Part shown: one piece after another, positions 1 to 8,008 of the stretch | Layout of the letters: each line of letters opens with the position of its first letter | Position numbering within the stretch: position 1 is the first letter of the stretch | DNA from: an uncultured Clostridia bacterium | Lineage (GTDB): Bacteria; Bacillota; Clostridia; Oscillospirales; Ruminococcaceae | Length of the DNA stretch: 62,142 nucleotides | NCBI GenBank assembly: GCA_937907305.1 | Contig: CALERQ010000194.1 | Coordinates: forward strand, 1 to 62,142 | Reading direction: 5' to 3' | Notes under the pieces: generated by a model | Databases searched by the model: none | Told to the model about the DNA's origin: nothing | Seen by the model: only the letters and a program-made list of their open reading frames with translations | Translations under genes and position numbers: made by a program

Positions 1-500
1 TGCGCCCCAAGACCCCCTTACCGCTAAGCTGCGGCTGGATACGGATTGGACTTTTGGGCTAATGCCCCAAAAGCCGATCCGTACGGCGCCGCAGATACGC
101 TCTTAAGGTGCCTGCGGCGCATTTTATTTTGGATTCCGCAGGGACCGAATTAAAATAAACACCTTATAAGCGTCGTCTAATCCCGCTCCGGGAAGCCGCC
201 CTTTGGCTTTCCGGGCGGGGTGTACCGACGCGTTACGGGTCTTTAGGGCGGAGCCCTGAATGACTTTTGCCTACTTTTCTTCATAGAAAAGTAGGCCCCC
301 GCCGGGCAGGCGTGCAAACTAAAACCTTTTATAAATCTTCGCGACGCCGAAGGCGACTACAAACTATCTCCCACCGGGCAGGCGTACCAGCCGTCACCCT
401 CCGGTGGCCCCGCCCCGCCGCCAGGCGACCACCAACCCAGCCCCGCGGCGAGCGGCGCTTCCAAAGCCCTGCGCAAGGCTTTTATCTTTCCCCGGGCTGA
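1..500. repeat. Composite intergenic repeat, copy 1 (partial)
   Basis: This stretch carries no convincing gene. Bases 1-130 are an inverted version of sequence near 21170-21300: a GC-rich segment with an inverted repeat around the GGATACGGATTGGACTTTT-like arms. Bases 270-315 hold the hairpin TACTTTTC-ttcat-GAAAAGTA followed by CCCGCCGGGCAGGCGT, a module that recurs near 21308, 21424, 26590 and 46930. The open frames across it are Arg/Pro-rich products of high GC and differ between copies. Confidence 0.7.
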
Positions 501-507
501 CGGATAA

Positions 508-556
508 AAAATCGACCCGTCAGCTCCGCCATCGGCAGAACCTTCGGGTCGTTTGT
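508..556 (-). terminator. Rho-independent terminator
   Basis: CGACCCG and CGGGTCG arms enclose a loop and, read on the minus strand, run into an A/T-rich tract (complement of ATAAAAAATCG). It lies directly after the stop of the minus-strand membrane gene ending at 566 and would end that transcript. Confidence 0.6.
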
Positions 557-565
557 TTTACAGGC

Positions 566-892
566 TCACAGCTGGATCTTTTCCTCCTGCTCCTGGCCTT
601 TCAGGTACCGCACCTTTATGGCGCGGGAAAGGAGCGAGGCCAGCGTGCCCAGGCTCCCCAGCAGCCCCAGCCACCCCAGGAACATCCATGCCGTGATGTT
701 CCCGGCCGGGTCGCCGCCGCGGCTCAGCAGCTCCATCCCGCCAAAGAGGACGAGACACCCCGCCAGCACCAGCAGGATCTTCCCCGGCCTGGTCGTGGCC
801 TTGGCGGTGGAAAAGCCCACATCCAGCGTTACCAGCAGCAGAACGATGCACAGGATCGTCCCTTGAGAAAGCAGCGTGCGCATCAGGAACAT
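566..892 (-). CDS. Hypothetical membrane protein, 108 aa
   Basis: Unrecognised protein with three or four hydrophobic stretches (about residues 8-25, 38-55, 66-88) and a charged C-terminus rich in Lys and Glu, so probably an integral membrane protein. The ATG at 892 is preceded by GGAGG at a suitable distance. Its start lies two bases past the stop of the upstream membrane gene, so the two are co-transcribed and may act together. A terminator follows. No catalytic motif is visible and no function can be assigned. Confidence 0.7.
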   Translation of the reverse strand: MFLMRTLLSQGTILCIVLLLVTLDVGFSTAKATTRPGKILLVLAGCLVLFGGMELLSRGGDPAGNITAWMFLGWLGLLGSLGTLASLLSRAIKVRYLKGQEQEEKIQL

Positions 893-893
893 A

Positions 894-1523
894 TCACTTT
901 TCCTCCGTCTTTTCGTGGGATCCTTCGGCCGCCGCGGGTGCGCTCTCCTGCTTCAGCTTCCGCATCAGCGCCTCCAGCTCCTCCGGGCTCATGGTGCTGC
1001 GCAGCTGCTCCACCCGCCGGTCCAGGTCCTTCTGGGCCTCGGCTGCCGCCGCTTTGGCCTGCTCTATGTTCTGTTTTTGGTACGCGCGCGCTAAACCATC
1101 CGCGTACGCGCGTCCCGTGGGCGCGGGCGCGACCGGGATCAAAGCCGTCAGACCGCAAAGCACCAGCACCAGCTTCAGGCAGGTGATGGCCGCCCCGTAG
1201 CTGGGATATTCGGTGTGCAGGGTGGAAAGGTACAGCGCCTTATAGTCGGCAAAGAATATGACGGTAAGGACGCACCACACCAGGAAAAACCCAAACCCCA
1301 GGAGGAGCTTTTTGTTGCTGTCCAGCCCCCGGCGGTTGCAGAACAGAATGCCGCCGATGACCAGTAGCGCCAGCATCACCAGCTCCAGCAGCAGAAAGAC
1401 GGGCCAGGTGGCAGGCCCCTGGGCCAGGTATCCCCGGCTCAGGATGAGATCGCCGATGACCACCACCGCAAACAGTGGGATGGCCGCGATAAACCGGGCG
1501 CGGGGAGCAGTACTTTTTTCCAT
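894..1523 (-). CDS. Hypothetical membrane protein with cytoplasmic coiled-coil tail, 209 aa
   Basis: Four hydrophobic segments fill roughly the first 135 residues. The remaining third is Ala/Glu/Lys/Gln-rich and predicted helical, suggesting a cytoplasmic coiled coil. I chose the ATG at 1523 because GAGGTG sits six bases upstream; an in-frame GTG at 1532 lies inside that ribosome binding site. It is the first gene of a two-gene minus-strand unit with the 108-residue membrane protein. The family was not recognised. Confidence 0.72.
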   Translation of the reverse strand: MEKSTAPRARFIAAIPLFAVVVIGDLILSRGYLAQGPATWPVFLLLELVMLALLVIGGILFCNRRGLDSNKKLLLGFGFFLVWCVLTVIFFADYKALYLSTLHTEYPSYGAAITCLKLVLVLCGLTALIPVAPAPTGRAYADGLARAYQKQNIEQAKAAAAEAQKDLDRRVEQLRSTMSPEELEALMRKLKQESAPAAAEGSHEKTEEK

Positions 1524-1829
1524 CGTTGTCACCTCTTTCGCAGAATAAACGGCCCCAAAACGGCCGAAATTGTAAACTTTTTATTAAAAATTGTGAAATA
1601 TTAACCTCTCAGATGCAAAAAAGGGTCGATTTTGCCGTATTAGTGGGGGGAGTTTTTCGGCCCCTGCATCATCCGCTGTGATTTCAGCCACAGTGTAGCA
1701 TATGTTTTTCCCCTTGGCAAGTTTTTTCATCAAATCCGGCGATCCGCCGGCAGGGCACGGGCCCTCCGGCAGCAAATAGATTCCGGGCGGCGGCGTCCTG
1801 TCCCGCCCGCCAAAAAAGGAGGACCCACT

Positions 1830-2513
1830 ATGGATTGGGCTATCAAAATCGGCTATGCGGTGATGGTTTTCGCCATCATCATGTGCTTCATCTTCAGCAA
1901 GCGCGGCGAAAAGGAAATGCGCCATATGATCGACCGCTTTGCCCAGGCGTTCTGCAAGCTTTCCAACTATGTGCTGCCGGGCGGCAAAGCGCCTACGGCC
2001 GCGCTTGCCACCCGCAAAAAGGACGGGGTAATGCAGGCCCTGCCGGCCGCCGAGCAGCCGGAGGAGCTGCAAAAGCTGATGAAGCGGGGGACCGCCCGCC
2101 ACCTGGCGGAGCTGTACGGCCAGATGGAGGAGGCCAGCGCCGAGCTGGTGTACCGCTGCCGCAAGCACCGCCGCAACCGGGAGCTTTTCGCCGATCCCAT
2201 CCGGCAGATCTGCTACCTGACGAATGTGTTCCTGGAGGGCTGCGCTGACCCCAAGACCATCAGCGACCAGAACCGGATCAATGCCTTTGAGAGCTTCTAC
2301 ACCGAGCAGCTCAAGCACCGGGCCACCCTGCTCAAGAGAATCGCCGGCGAAAACGCCGAGCCGTTCCTGGAGCTGAACATGGACTACGACCTGGCCACCG
2401 TGGAAAAGATGGAGCTGGAGGCCAAGAAAAACCGCCGCAAGAATGAGCGGGAGGCCGCCGCCCGCAGAAAGCAGGAAAAGGCCGCCCAGCGCGAGATCAA
2501 CCGCAACAAATAA
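1830..2513 (+). CDS. Hypothetical membrane-anchored charged protein, 227 aa
   Basis: One N-terminal hydrophobic helix (about residues 5-22, ending in a Lys/Arg cluster) is followed by a long, soluble, helical and strongly charged region. The last 45 residues are almost entirely Lys, Arg, Glu, Ala and Gln, typical of a coiled coil or nucleic-acid or ribosome-contacting tail. AAAGGAGG precedes the ATG at a good distance. It is monocistronic, flanked by a divergent membrane gene pair and the regulator locus. I recognise no family. Confidence 0.72.
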   Translation: MDWAIKIGYAVMVFAIIMCFIFSKRGEKEMRHMIDRFAQAFCKLSNYVLPGGKAPTAALATRKKDGVMQALPAAEQPEELQKLMKRGTARHLAELYGQMEEASAELVYRCRKHRRNRELFADPIRQICYLTNVFLEGCADPKTISDQNRINAFESFYTEQLKHRATLLKRIAGENAEPFLELNMDYDLATVEKMELEAKKNRRKNEREAAARRKQEKAAQREINRNK

Positions 2514-3158
2514 CGCCCGCAAAATTTTTCACTGGATAAGACCCAAAATGGCGATCGCCACAGTGATGGAGGAAAAATTCCGAGAAAACAGCAGCCGGGT
2601 GGGGGAGCAGCCACGGAGAAAGCGGCCCCAAAAGAGCGATTGAAAAGTCCATTGGAGAGCGGGGTGCTCACAGCGGTCGAAAGGGAAAATGGCGTACCAC
2701 CGGAGCTGATTCCGGGAGGACAGCAGCCGGGTGGGAAAGCGGCCACGGAGAAAGCAGCCCACAAAGGGCAGGCCGCGCCCCCATCGTGGCAGGGAGGACC
2801 AACAGCGGCCAAAAAGCAGCGACAGTGCGCCGTTGGGGACTGATTCTGTGGGAACAGCAATCCGTCTGGAAATCACCGCAAAATTTTCTCACCCGGTAAA
2901 GTGGCCCCAAAGGACGGGCCGTGGCATCCGGCAGAGAGATTGCCGCTGGGGCGGACTCCGAAGGAGCAATGACCCCGGCGGGAGGAACGGGATTTTGCGG
3001 CGGGCGCGCCGCAGCGGGGAGGGCTGCCCGTCAGGGTCAGCACGACTGAAAGCGGAGGGCGCGCCCGCCTTTCTGCCCGGCCGGCGGGAGCGCGGGTACC
3101 GGGCGGGGGAAATACAGCAGATACCAGAAAAAACAGCGAATACAGGAGGTTCCGCCAG
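2514..3158. repeat. Non-coding stretch with an imperfect direct repeat
   Basis: About 640 bases without a convincing gene. Two copies of a ~47-bp segment beginning CAGCAGCCGGGTGGG and containing CCACGGAGAAAGC lie at about 2588-2636 and 2720-2767. Shorter repeats (CGCAAAATTTT near 2518 and 2877, TGGCCCCAAA near 2893) suggest an older, decayed duplication. Open frames here are Arg- or Pro/Cys-rich and look spurious. It probably holds the promoter of the downstream regulator, but I see no clear consensus. Confidence 0.5.
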
Positions 3159-4628
3159 ATGACGGAAAAACAGATAGGAGGGAACGGCATGGCCAAACGG
3201 CAGCCGACCGTTCTGCGCGTACCGGAAAATGGGGCTGGGGATCCCTTTTTTGGGCGGCAGGGCAATTGGTTCGAGGTTATTTTTGAATCTTCCTACGATG
3301 GCTTTTACATCACCGATGGCAACGCCATCACCCTGACCCTGAATAAAAGCTACGAGACCATCAGCGGCCTGCGTAAGGAGGAGATGGTGGGCCGCAGCAT
3401 GGCGGAGCTGGTGGCCAGCCGGGTCATTTCGGCTTCCGGCACATTGCTGGCCCTGGAACGCCGGGAATCGGTGACGATGGAGCAGCAGTTCAAAACCGGC
3501 AAGCGGGCTATCATCACCAGCACCCCGGTTTTCGATTCCGAAAGCAACATCGTCATGGTGGTCACCAATGTCCGGGATGTTACCGAGCTGTACTCCCTGA
3601 AGGAGCAGCTGGAGCAGAGCGAGGAGCGCAACCGGCTTTATTCCGCCGAGCTTGAGGCCGCCCGCAGCCGCCAGGACCGCAATCCATCCAGCCTTATCTT
3701 CCACGATAAGAGCATGCAAAATGTCATCAACCTGCTGAACCGCGCCGCCCAGATGGAGGTGCCGGTGCTGCTGCAGGGCGAGGTGGGCGTGGGCAAGGGC
3801 GCCCTTTCGGAGTACATCCACAGCAAGAGCAAGCGCCGCAAGGAACACTTTATCACCATACCCTGCGCCTCGCTGCCGGATGACACCATGGCGGCCGAGC
3901 TGTTCGGGCTGGGGCCGGGGGTCTCGCCGGAATACCCGCAGGGCAAGACCGGCCTGCTGGAGCAGGCCAACCGCGGGGTGGTCTTCCTGGATGAGGTGGA
4001 GCAGCTGAACCACGAAAGCCAGACCCGGCTGCTCTCGGTCATCAAGCGGCGGCAGGTAAAGCCGCTGGGCTACGGCGCCGATAAACCCTGCGACCTGAGA
4101 ATTATCGCTTCCACCAGCGCTGACCTGCTGGCCCTGGTGCGGGAAAAGAAGTTCCGGGAGGACCTGTACTATGCCCTGAGCGTGCTGCCCATCAATGTGC
4201 CGCCGCTGCGGGAGCGCCGGGAGGATATCCCCTACATCGTGACGGCCTATGCCGCCGAAATGAACAAGAAATACCACCAGAAAAAGCGCTTTGCCCCGGA
4301 GACCATCATCTGCATGCAGAGCTACAACTGGCCCGGCAATATCCGGGAGCTGCACAATGTGGTGGAGCGCATGATGATCATTTCCAAGAACAATGTCATC
4401 CAGCCGGAGGAGCTGCCCATCACCGATAACATCACCATCAGCCAGAAGGAGAGCGAGGAGTACTTTGAGCAGGTGAACCTGCACAAGCTGGTGGAGCAGC
4501 TGGAGATCAGCTACATCCGCCGGGCGTACAGCCGCTACGGTAATGTGCGCGACGCCGCCCGCAGCCTGGGCATGGATGCTTCCACCTTTGTGCGCAAGCG
4601 CAAGAAGATAGAGCAGGGAAGGGAATAG
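3159..4628 (+). CDS. PAS/AAA+ enhancer-binding-type transcriptional regulator lacking the GAFTGA loop
   Basis: Domains in order: PAS sensor (about 37-145), short coiled coil (145-170), AAA+ domain (about 180-410) and a Fis-type helix-turn-helix (about 448-485). The Walker A is GEVGVGKG (207-214), Walker B VVFLDEVE (274-281), and the FREDLYYAL and PPLRER motifs are present. In the loop after ELFG, where sigma-54 activators carry GAFTGA, the sequence reads GVSPEY (254-259). Such loss is known in TyrR-type regulators that work with the main sigma factor, so a sigma-A role is inferred. Two in-frame starts, at 3159 and 3189, each have their own AGGAGG; either could be used. It lies just upstream of GTTGC-N6-GCAAC sites and the 4-hydroxybutyrate operon, which it likely controls, with the PAS domain sensing a pathway metabolite. 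Confidence 0.9.
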   Translation: MTEKQIGGNGMAKRQPTVLRVPENGAGDPFFGRQGNWFEVIFESSYDGFYITDGNAITLTLNKSYETISGLRKEEMVGRSMAELVASRVISASGTLLALERRESVTMEQQFKTGKRAIITSTPVFDSESNIVMVVTNVRDVTELYSLKEQLEQSEERNRLYSAELEAARSRQDRNPSSLIFHDKSMQNVINLLNRAAQMEVPVLLQGEVGVGKGALSEYIHSKSKRRKEHFITIPCASLPDDTMAAELFGLGPGVSPEYPQGKTGLLEQANRGVVFLDEVEQLNHESQTRLLSVIKRRQVKPLGYGADKPCDLRIIASTSADLLALVREKKFREDLYYALSVLPINVPPLRERREDIPYIVTAYAAEMNKKYHQKKRFAPETIICMQSYNWPGNIRELHNVVERMMIISKNNVIQPEELPITDNITISQKESEEYFEQVNLHKLVEQLEISYIRRAYSRYGNVRDAARSLGMDASTFVRKRKKIEQGRE

Positions 4629-4661
4629 TTGCAAAAACGCAACGATGCGCAAAAACGCAAC
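4628..4661. promoter_or_regulatory. Probable operator pair, GTTGC-N6-GCAAC plus direct repeat
   Basis: A perfect inverted repeat GTTGC-AAAAAC-GCAAC (4628-4643) is followed 18 bases later by a second GCAAAAACGCAAC (4649-4661) keeping one half-site. The first site overlaps the stop codon of the regulator. With the site at 4759-4774 it forms an array upstream of the permease promoter, as expected for an enhancer-type AAA+ activator. The regulator-site link is inferred. Confidence 0.6.
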
Positions 4662-4758
4662 ACCTCCGGATTTGTTCAAAAATTTTTAACGAATAGCCAA
4701 TAAAGCAAGGATTTAAGCGGAAAAACGGAACAAATTTTTTTGAGGATCGGGAGAAAAT

Positions 4759-4774
4759 GTTGCGTATGCGCAAC
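4759..4774. promoter_or_regulatory. Probable operator, GTTGC-N6-GCAAC
   Basis: Inverted repeat GTTGC-GTATGC-GCAAC with the same half-sites and the same 6-bp spacer as the site at 4628-4643, located about 150 bases upstream of the -35 box at 4910. The stretch between (4790-4840) is a run of short A/C repeats such as CGCAAAAAACGC and may be intrinsically bent DNA. Confidence 0.6.
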
Positions 4775-4909
4775 ACGGACTCCCGATTTTTCCGCAAAAA
4801 ACGCAAAAAACGCGGTAAAAACGCCCAAAACCGCGAAAGAGTCAAAAGCAAAAGTGAACAAAGGAATTCCCGCCAAAAATACACCCCTGCCAAACTTGTT
4901 CCGGGACGG

Positions 4910-4938
4910 TTTACAAGCCGAAAACAGGTCGATATAAT
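4910..4938 (+). promoter_or_regulatory. Sigma-A promoter of the 4-hydroxybutyrate operon
   Basis: TTTACA (4910-4915), 17 bases, TATAAT (4933-4938). This near-consensus promoter would start transcription near 4945 and leave a leader of about 150 bases, GC-rich and likely folded, before the permease start at 5095. No -24/-12 sigma-54 promoter was seen, which fits the regulator's missing GAFTGA loop. Confidence 0.75.
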
Positions 4939-5094
4939 CGAAAATGAAAGCGGGCGGCCGCCGCGCCGTGCCCCTGGAGAAAGGCCCCGCTTTGCTGTGA
5001 AACCGGCCGGGAAGCCGCCGCCTGATTGGGACAGGGGAGCGGCCCGCCGGCAGAGGAGTTACCACAAAAAACTGTGACGAGGAGGAAACTTCAC

Positions 5095-6633
5095 ATGACC
5101 GAAATGACCGAAACCAAAAAAGTGGAGGTACCGGAAGGTTTTATGACCGGTAAGTTCCCGCTGAAAAAGCGCGCTTACGGTGAAGAGCAGCCCGGTATCA
5201 AAGTAGGCCCCTTCAAGATCCGTCTCCCCCTGATCCACCACGAGTGGTCCTGGACCGAGATGGCCGCCGCCATGTTCCTGGGCGTTGCCTGCCTGGGCGC
5301 TGGTGTTACCACCACCATGACCACCTTTGGTCTGGATGACCCCGCGAATATCGCTGCCCTCGGCTTTGATGAGAACGGCGTATTCCTGATGGCCCTGACC
5401 TTTGGTGTTCTGAACGCGATCTGCTACTACCTGCCCTCTCTGCTGGGCGACCCCGTAGTTCCCGGCTGGATCACCCCCGCGCTGCCCCTGACCCTGAAAT
5501 TCCTGCAGCAGTGGGACCTGCCCAACTACGCCACCGGACAAGTAGACCGTATTTACGCGATGATAGCCCTGCAGATGCTGGTCGCTCTCAGCTTCCTCAT
5601 CATGGGTGCTACGGGTATCGGCCGTAAACTGGTAGATGCCGTACCCATGGGCATCAAGGCCGGTATTGTACTGGGCGCCGGCGTAACGGCCGCGGTAAAT
5701 GTATTCTCCGCCCGTATGCCCAAGGCCCCCTGGACCGTTGCCATCGCTGTACTGATGTCCTACTTCTTCCTGTTCAACCCCAGCTTTGCCCGCAAGGCGA
5801 CCAAGAGCCGCTTCTGGAATGTGGTGCGTAACCAGGGCGTAGTACCTGCCCAGCTGTTCGCCATCATTCTGGCTCCCATCCTGCTGAAAGAGATCCCGCT
5901 GCCTCAGATCCAGTGGGGCTTCACTCCTCTCAGCTTCGGCTATGTTCTGGAGCACTTCACCATCTTTGGCCTGGGCTTCCCGGCCTGGAGCTTCTTCCTG
6001 GCGGCGATCCCCTCCGCGCTGGCGACCTACATCATCGCCTTCTCCGACTTTGTACTGGCGAAGGAAGTGGTGGCCGAGGCGACCTCTTACCGTCCCGATG
6101 AGAAGGTCATCTTCGATGCCAGCCGTTCCAACCTGGTAAGCTTCCTGCGTAACGCCATCATGGCCCTCTTCGCTCCCTGGGTTCCCATGTGCGGCCCGCT
6201 GTGGGCTTCTGGTCTGCTGACCATCACCGAGCGCTATAAGAGAGGCTACAAGACCATGCACACCTACTGGGATGGCGTCTGCACCTTCCGTGCCGCTACC
6301 GTCATTTCCGTACTCATCCTGCCGCTGGTCACCCTTATTAAGCCCGCGTTTGCCATCTTCTTCGGCATCACCATGGGCGTTCAGGCCTTCGCCTGCGGCA
6401 ACATCGGTATCCGTATGTGCCAGACCGCCAATGACCGCGGCGTTGCCTGCGTCATCGCCGGCGCGCTGACCTACTTCACCCCCGGCTGGGCCCTGCTGGT
6501 CGGTATCATCGTCTGGGCTGTTGTTGACGGCTCCGAGGCGATCATCAACCTGAAGAACCGCAAGAAGACCGCAGGCGGTCCCTCTCCGGAGGAGCTGGTT
6601 TTTAAGCCTGAGGACAAAAAAGGTTGCTGCTAA
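5095..6633 (+). CDS. Polytopic membrane permease of the 4-hydroxybutyrate locus
   Basis: A 512-residue protein with about twelve hydrophobic segments starting near residue 50, charged cytoplasmic N- and C-termini (about 45 and 30 residues) and a terminal GCC. The layout suggests a secondary transporter; resemblance to NCS2/SLC23-like permeases is only an impression. The ATG at 5095 follows GAGGAGGAAA. Its codon use is biased (CGT for Arg, GTA for Val, TTC for Phe) relative to neighbours, as expected for high expression. It is the first gene after the sigma-A promoter and is followed by the pathway dehydrogenase, so uptake of a C4 substrate such as 4-hydroxybutyrate, 4-aminobutyrate or succinate is the likely job; the substrate is inferred from context alone. 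Confidence 0.75.
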   Translation: MTEMTETKKVEVPEGFMTGKFPLKKRAYGEEQPGIKVGPFKIRLPLIHHEWSWTEMAAAMFLGVACLGAGVTTTMTTFGLDDPANIAALGFDENGVFLMALTFGVLNAICYYLPSLLGDPVVPGWITPALPLTLKFLQQWDLPNYATGQVDRIYAMIALQMLVALSFLIMGATGIGRKLVDAVPMGIKAGIVLGAGVTAAVNVFSARMPKAPWTVAIAVLMSYFFLFNPSFARKATKSRFWNVVRNQGVVPAQLFAIILAPILLKEIPLPQIQWGFTPLSFGYVLEHFTIFGLGFPAWSFFLAAIPSALATYIIAFSDFVLAKEVVAEATSYRPDEKVIFDASRSNLVSFLRNAIMALFAPWVPMCGPLWASGLLTITERYKRGYKTMHTYWDGVCTFRAATVISVLILPLVTLIKPAFAIFFGITMGVQAFACGNIGIRMCQTANDRGVACVIAGALTYFTPGWALLVGIIVWAVVDGSEAIINLKNRKKTAGGPSPEELVFKPEDKKGCC

Positions 6634-6692
6634 ACCCAACTGAAAAGCCCAACGGATCCCACGCACAAGGGATCTTCCCCCCCTACGAAACC

Positions 6693-6788
6693 CCGGGAGA
6701 GGACCAAAGCCCCCGCGGCGCGCAGTCCTCTCCCGGCGGGTATGGGAAAGATGGAGCTGGCGTTCCCAAGGTCAGTTCCATCTTTTCC
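6693..6788 (+). promoter_or_regulatory. Two intercistronic hairpins
   Basis: CCGGGAGAGGAC (6693-6704) pairs perfectly with GTCCTCTCCCGG (6725-6736). A second long hairpin pairs GGGAAAGATGGAGCTG (6744-6759) with CAGTTCCATCTTTTCCC (6773-6789), apart from one wobble and one bulge. They lie between the permease and the dehydrogenase with only a short T-run, so they look like partial terminators or mRNA-stabilising processing sites. Confidence 0.6.
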
Positions 6789-6839
6789 CGCCAAAGCGCG
6801 CTGCCCCAAATGACGAAACGACAAGGGAGGTAAACCGCC

Positions 6840-7952
6840 ATGAAAATGCTTTCCATCAAACCGACCATCTACAAATACAAGACCGCTGAGGAATTCGCGA
6901 AGGAATTCAAGATCGGCGAGGGTGACCTGGTGATCACCAATGAATATATCTATCAGCCTTTCTTTGGCAAGCTGAACCTGGGCTGCGATGTGCTGTATCA
7001 GGAGAAATACGGCGTGGGCGAGCCCTCCGACGACATGGCCGAGGCCATGTATAAGGACATTAAAGGCGACCATAAGCGTGTTATCGCCATCGGCGGCGGT
7101 ACCGTCATTGATATTTCCAAGCTGTTTGCGCTGAAGACCGTTTCCCCCATTCTGGACCTGTACGACGGCAAGACCGAGATCGTGAAGGATAAGGAGCTGG
7201 TACTGGTGCCCACCACCTGCGGCACCGGCAGCGAGGTGACCAATATCGCCATCCTGGCGCTGAACAGCCGCGGCACCAAGAAGGGCCTGGCGGTGGATGA
7301 GATGTATGCCGACAGCGCCGTGCTGGTGCCCGAGCTGCTGAACGGCCTGCCCTTCCGCTTCTTCGCCACCAGCTCCATCGATGCCCTGATCCACGCGGTG
7401 GAATCCAGCCTTTCCCCCAAGGGCAACGAGATGACCCGGATGTTCGGCTACAAGGCCATTGATATGATCCTGCACGGCTACAAGAAGATAGCCGCGGACG
7501 GCCCCGAGGCCCGGATGCCGCTGCTGGAGGACTTCCTGATGGCTTCGCTGTACGCGGGCATCGCCTTTGGCAACGCCGGCTGCGCCGCCGTTCACGCGAT
7601 GAGCTATCCCCTGGGCGCGACCTTCCATGTGGCGCACGGCGAAAGCAACTACGCCATGTTTACCGGCGTAATGAAGAACTATATGGAGATCCGCCAGGAT
7701 GGCGAGATCGCCAAGCTGAATCAGTTTATCGCCGATATCCTGGGCTGCAAGGTAGAGGATGTTTATGAGGAGCTGGAGAAGCTGCTGAATAATCTCATCC
7801 AGAAGAAGGCCCTGCACGAGTACGGCATGACCCGTGAGCAGATAGAGGAATTCGCGGACAGCGTGATAGCGAACCAGGGCCGCCTGATGGCGAACAACTT
7901 TGTGGAGCTGGACCGCGACCGCCTCATCAAGATCTATACCGAGCTGTACTAA
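6840..7952 (+). CDS. 4hbD: NAD-dependent 4-hydroxybutyrate dehydrogenase
   Basis: Iron-containing (group III) alcohol dehydrogenase of 370 residues, matching the length and much of the recalled sequence of the Clostridium kluyveri enzyme (KYGVGEPSD, GGGTVIDI, PTTCGTGSEVTN). It interconverts succinate semialdehyde and 4-hydroxybutyrate in the cytoplasm. GGGT near residue 85 is the dinucleotide-binding loop; the metal ligands are provided by the D/H motifs SSIDALIHAVE (about 180-190), AVHAMSYPLG and HVAHGE. GGGAGG precedes the ATG. It follows the permease after two hairpins and precedes the dehydratase, as in known succinate/GABA fermenters. Confidence 0.95.
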   Translation: MKMLSIKPTIYKYKTAEEFAKEFKIGEGDLVITNEYIYQPFFGKLNLGCDVLYQEKYGVGEPSDDMAEAMYKDIKGDHKRVIAIGGGTVIDISKLFALKTVSPILDLYDGKTEIVKDKELVLVPTTCGTGSEVTNIAILALNSRGTKKGLAVDEMYADSAVLVPELLNGLPFRFFATSSIDALIHAVESSLSPKGNEMTRMFGYKAIDMILHGYKKIAADGPEARMPLLEDFLMASLYAGIAFGNAGCAAVHAMSYPLGATFHVAHGESNYAMFTGVMKNYMEIRQDGEIAKLNQFIADILGCKVEDVYEELEKLLNNLIQKKALHEYGMTREQIEEFADSVIANQGRLMANNFVELDRDRLIKIYTELY

Positions 7953-8008
7953 GCCCGAAAAGAAGAAACAGAGCCAACCAAACCCAAGAAAGAAAGGATG
8001 TAAACAAC

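Noticed and set aside
267..500. Arg/Pro-rich small proteins in repeat DNA
   Set aside because: Open frames arise from GC-rich repeat modules and are not kept between copies.
2889..4679. Long open frame antisense to the PAS/AAA+ regulator
   Set aside because: It mirrors the codon pattern of the real gene, lacks a ribosome binding site and has no domain; a by-product of high GC.
4945..5094. Riboswitch in the permease leader
   Set aside because: GC-rich pairing is possible but no conserved riboswitch core was recognised.
5059..6666. Long open frame antisense to the permease
   Set aside because: Same reason; Gly/Gln/Asp-rich composition and no motif, while the plus-strand gene has clear membrane helices and binding site.
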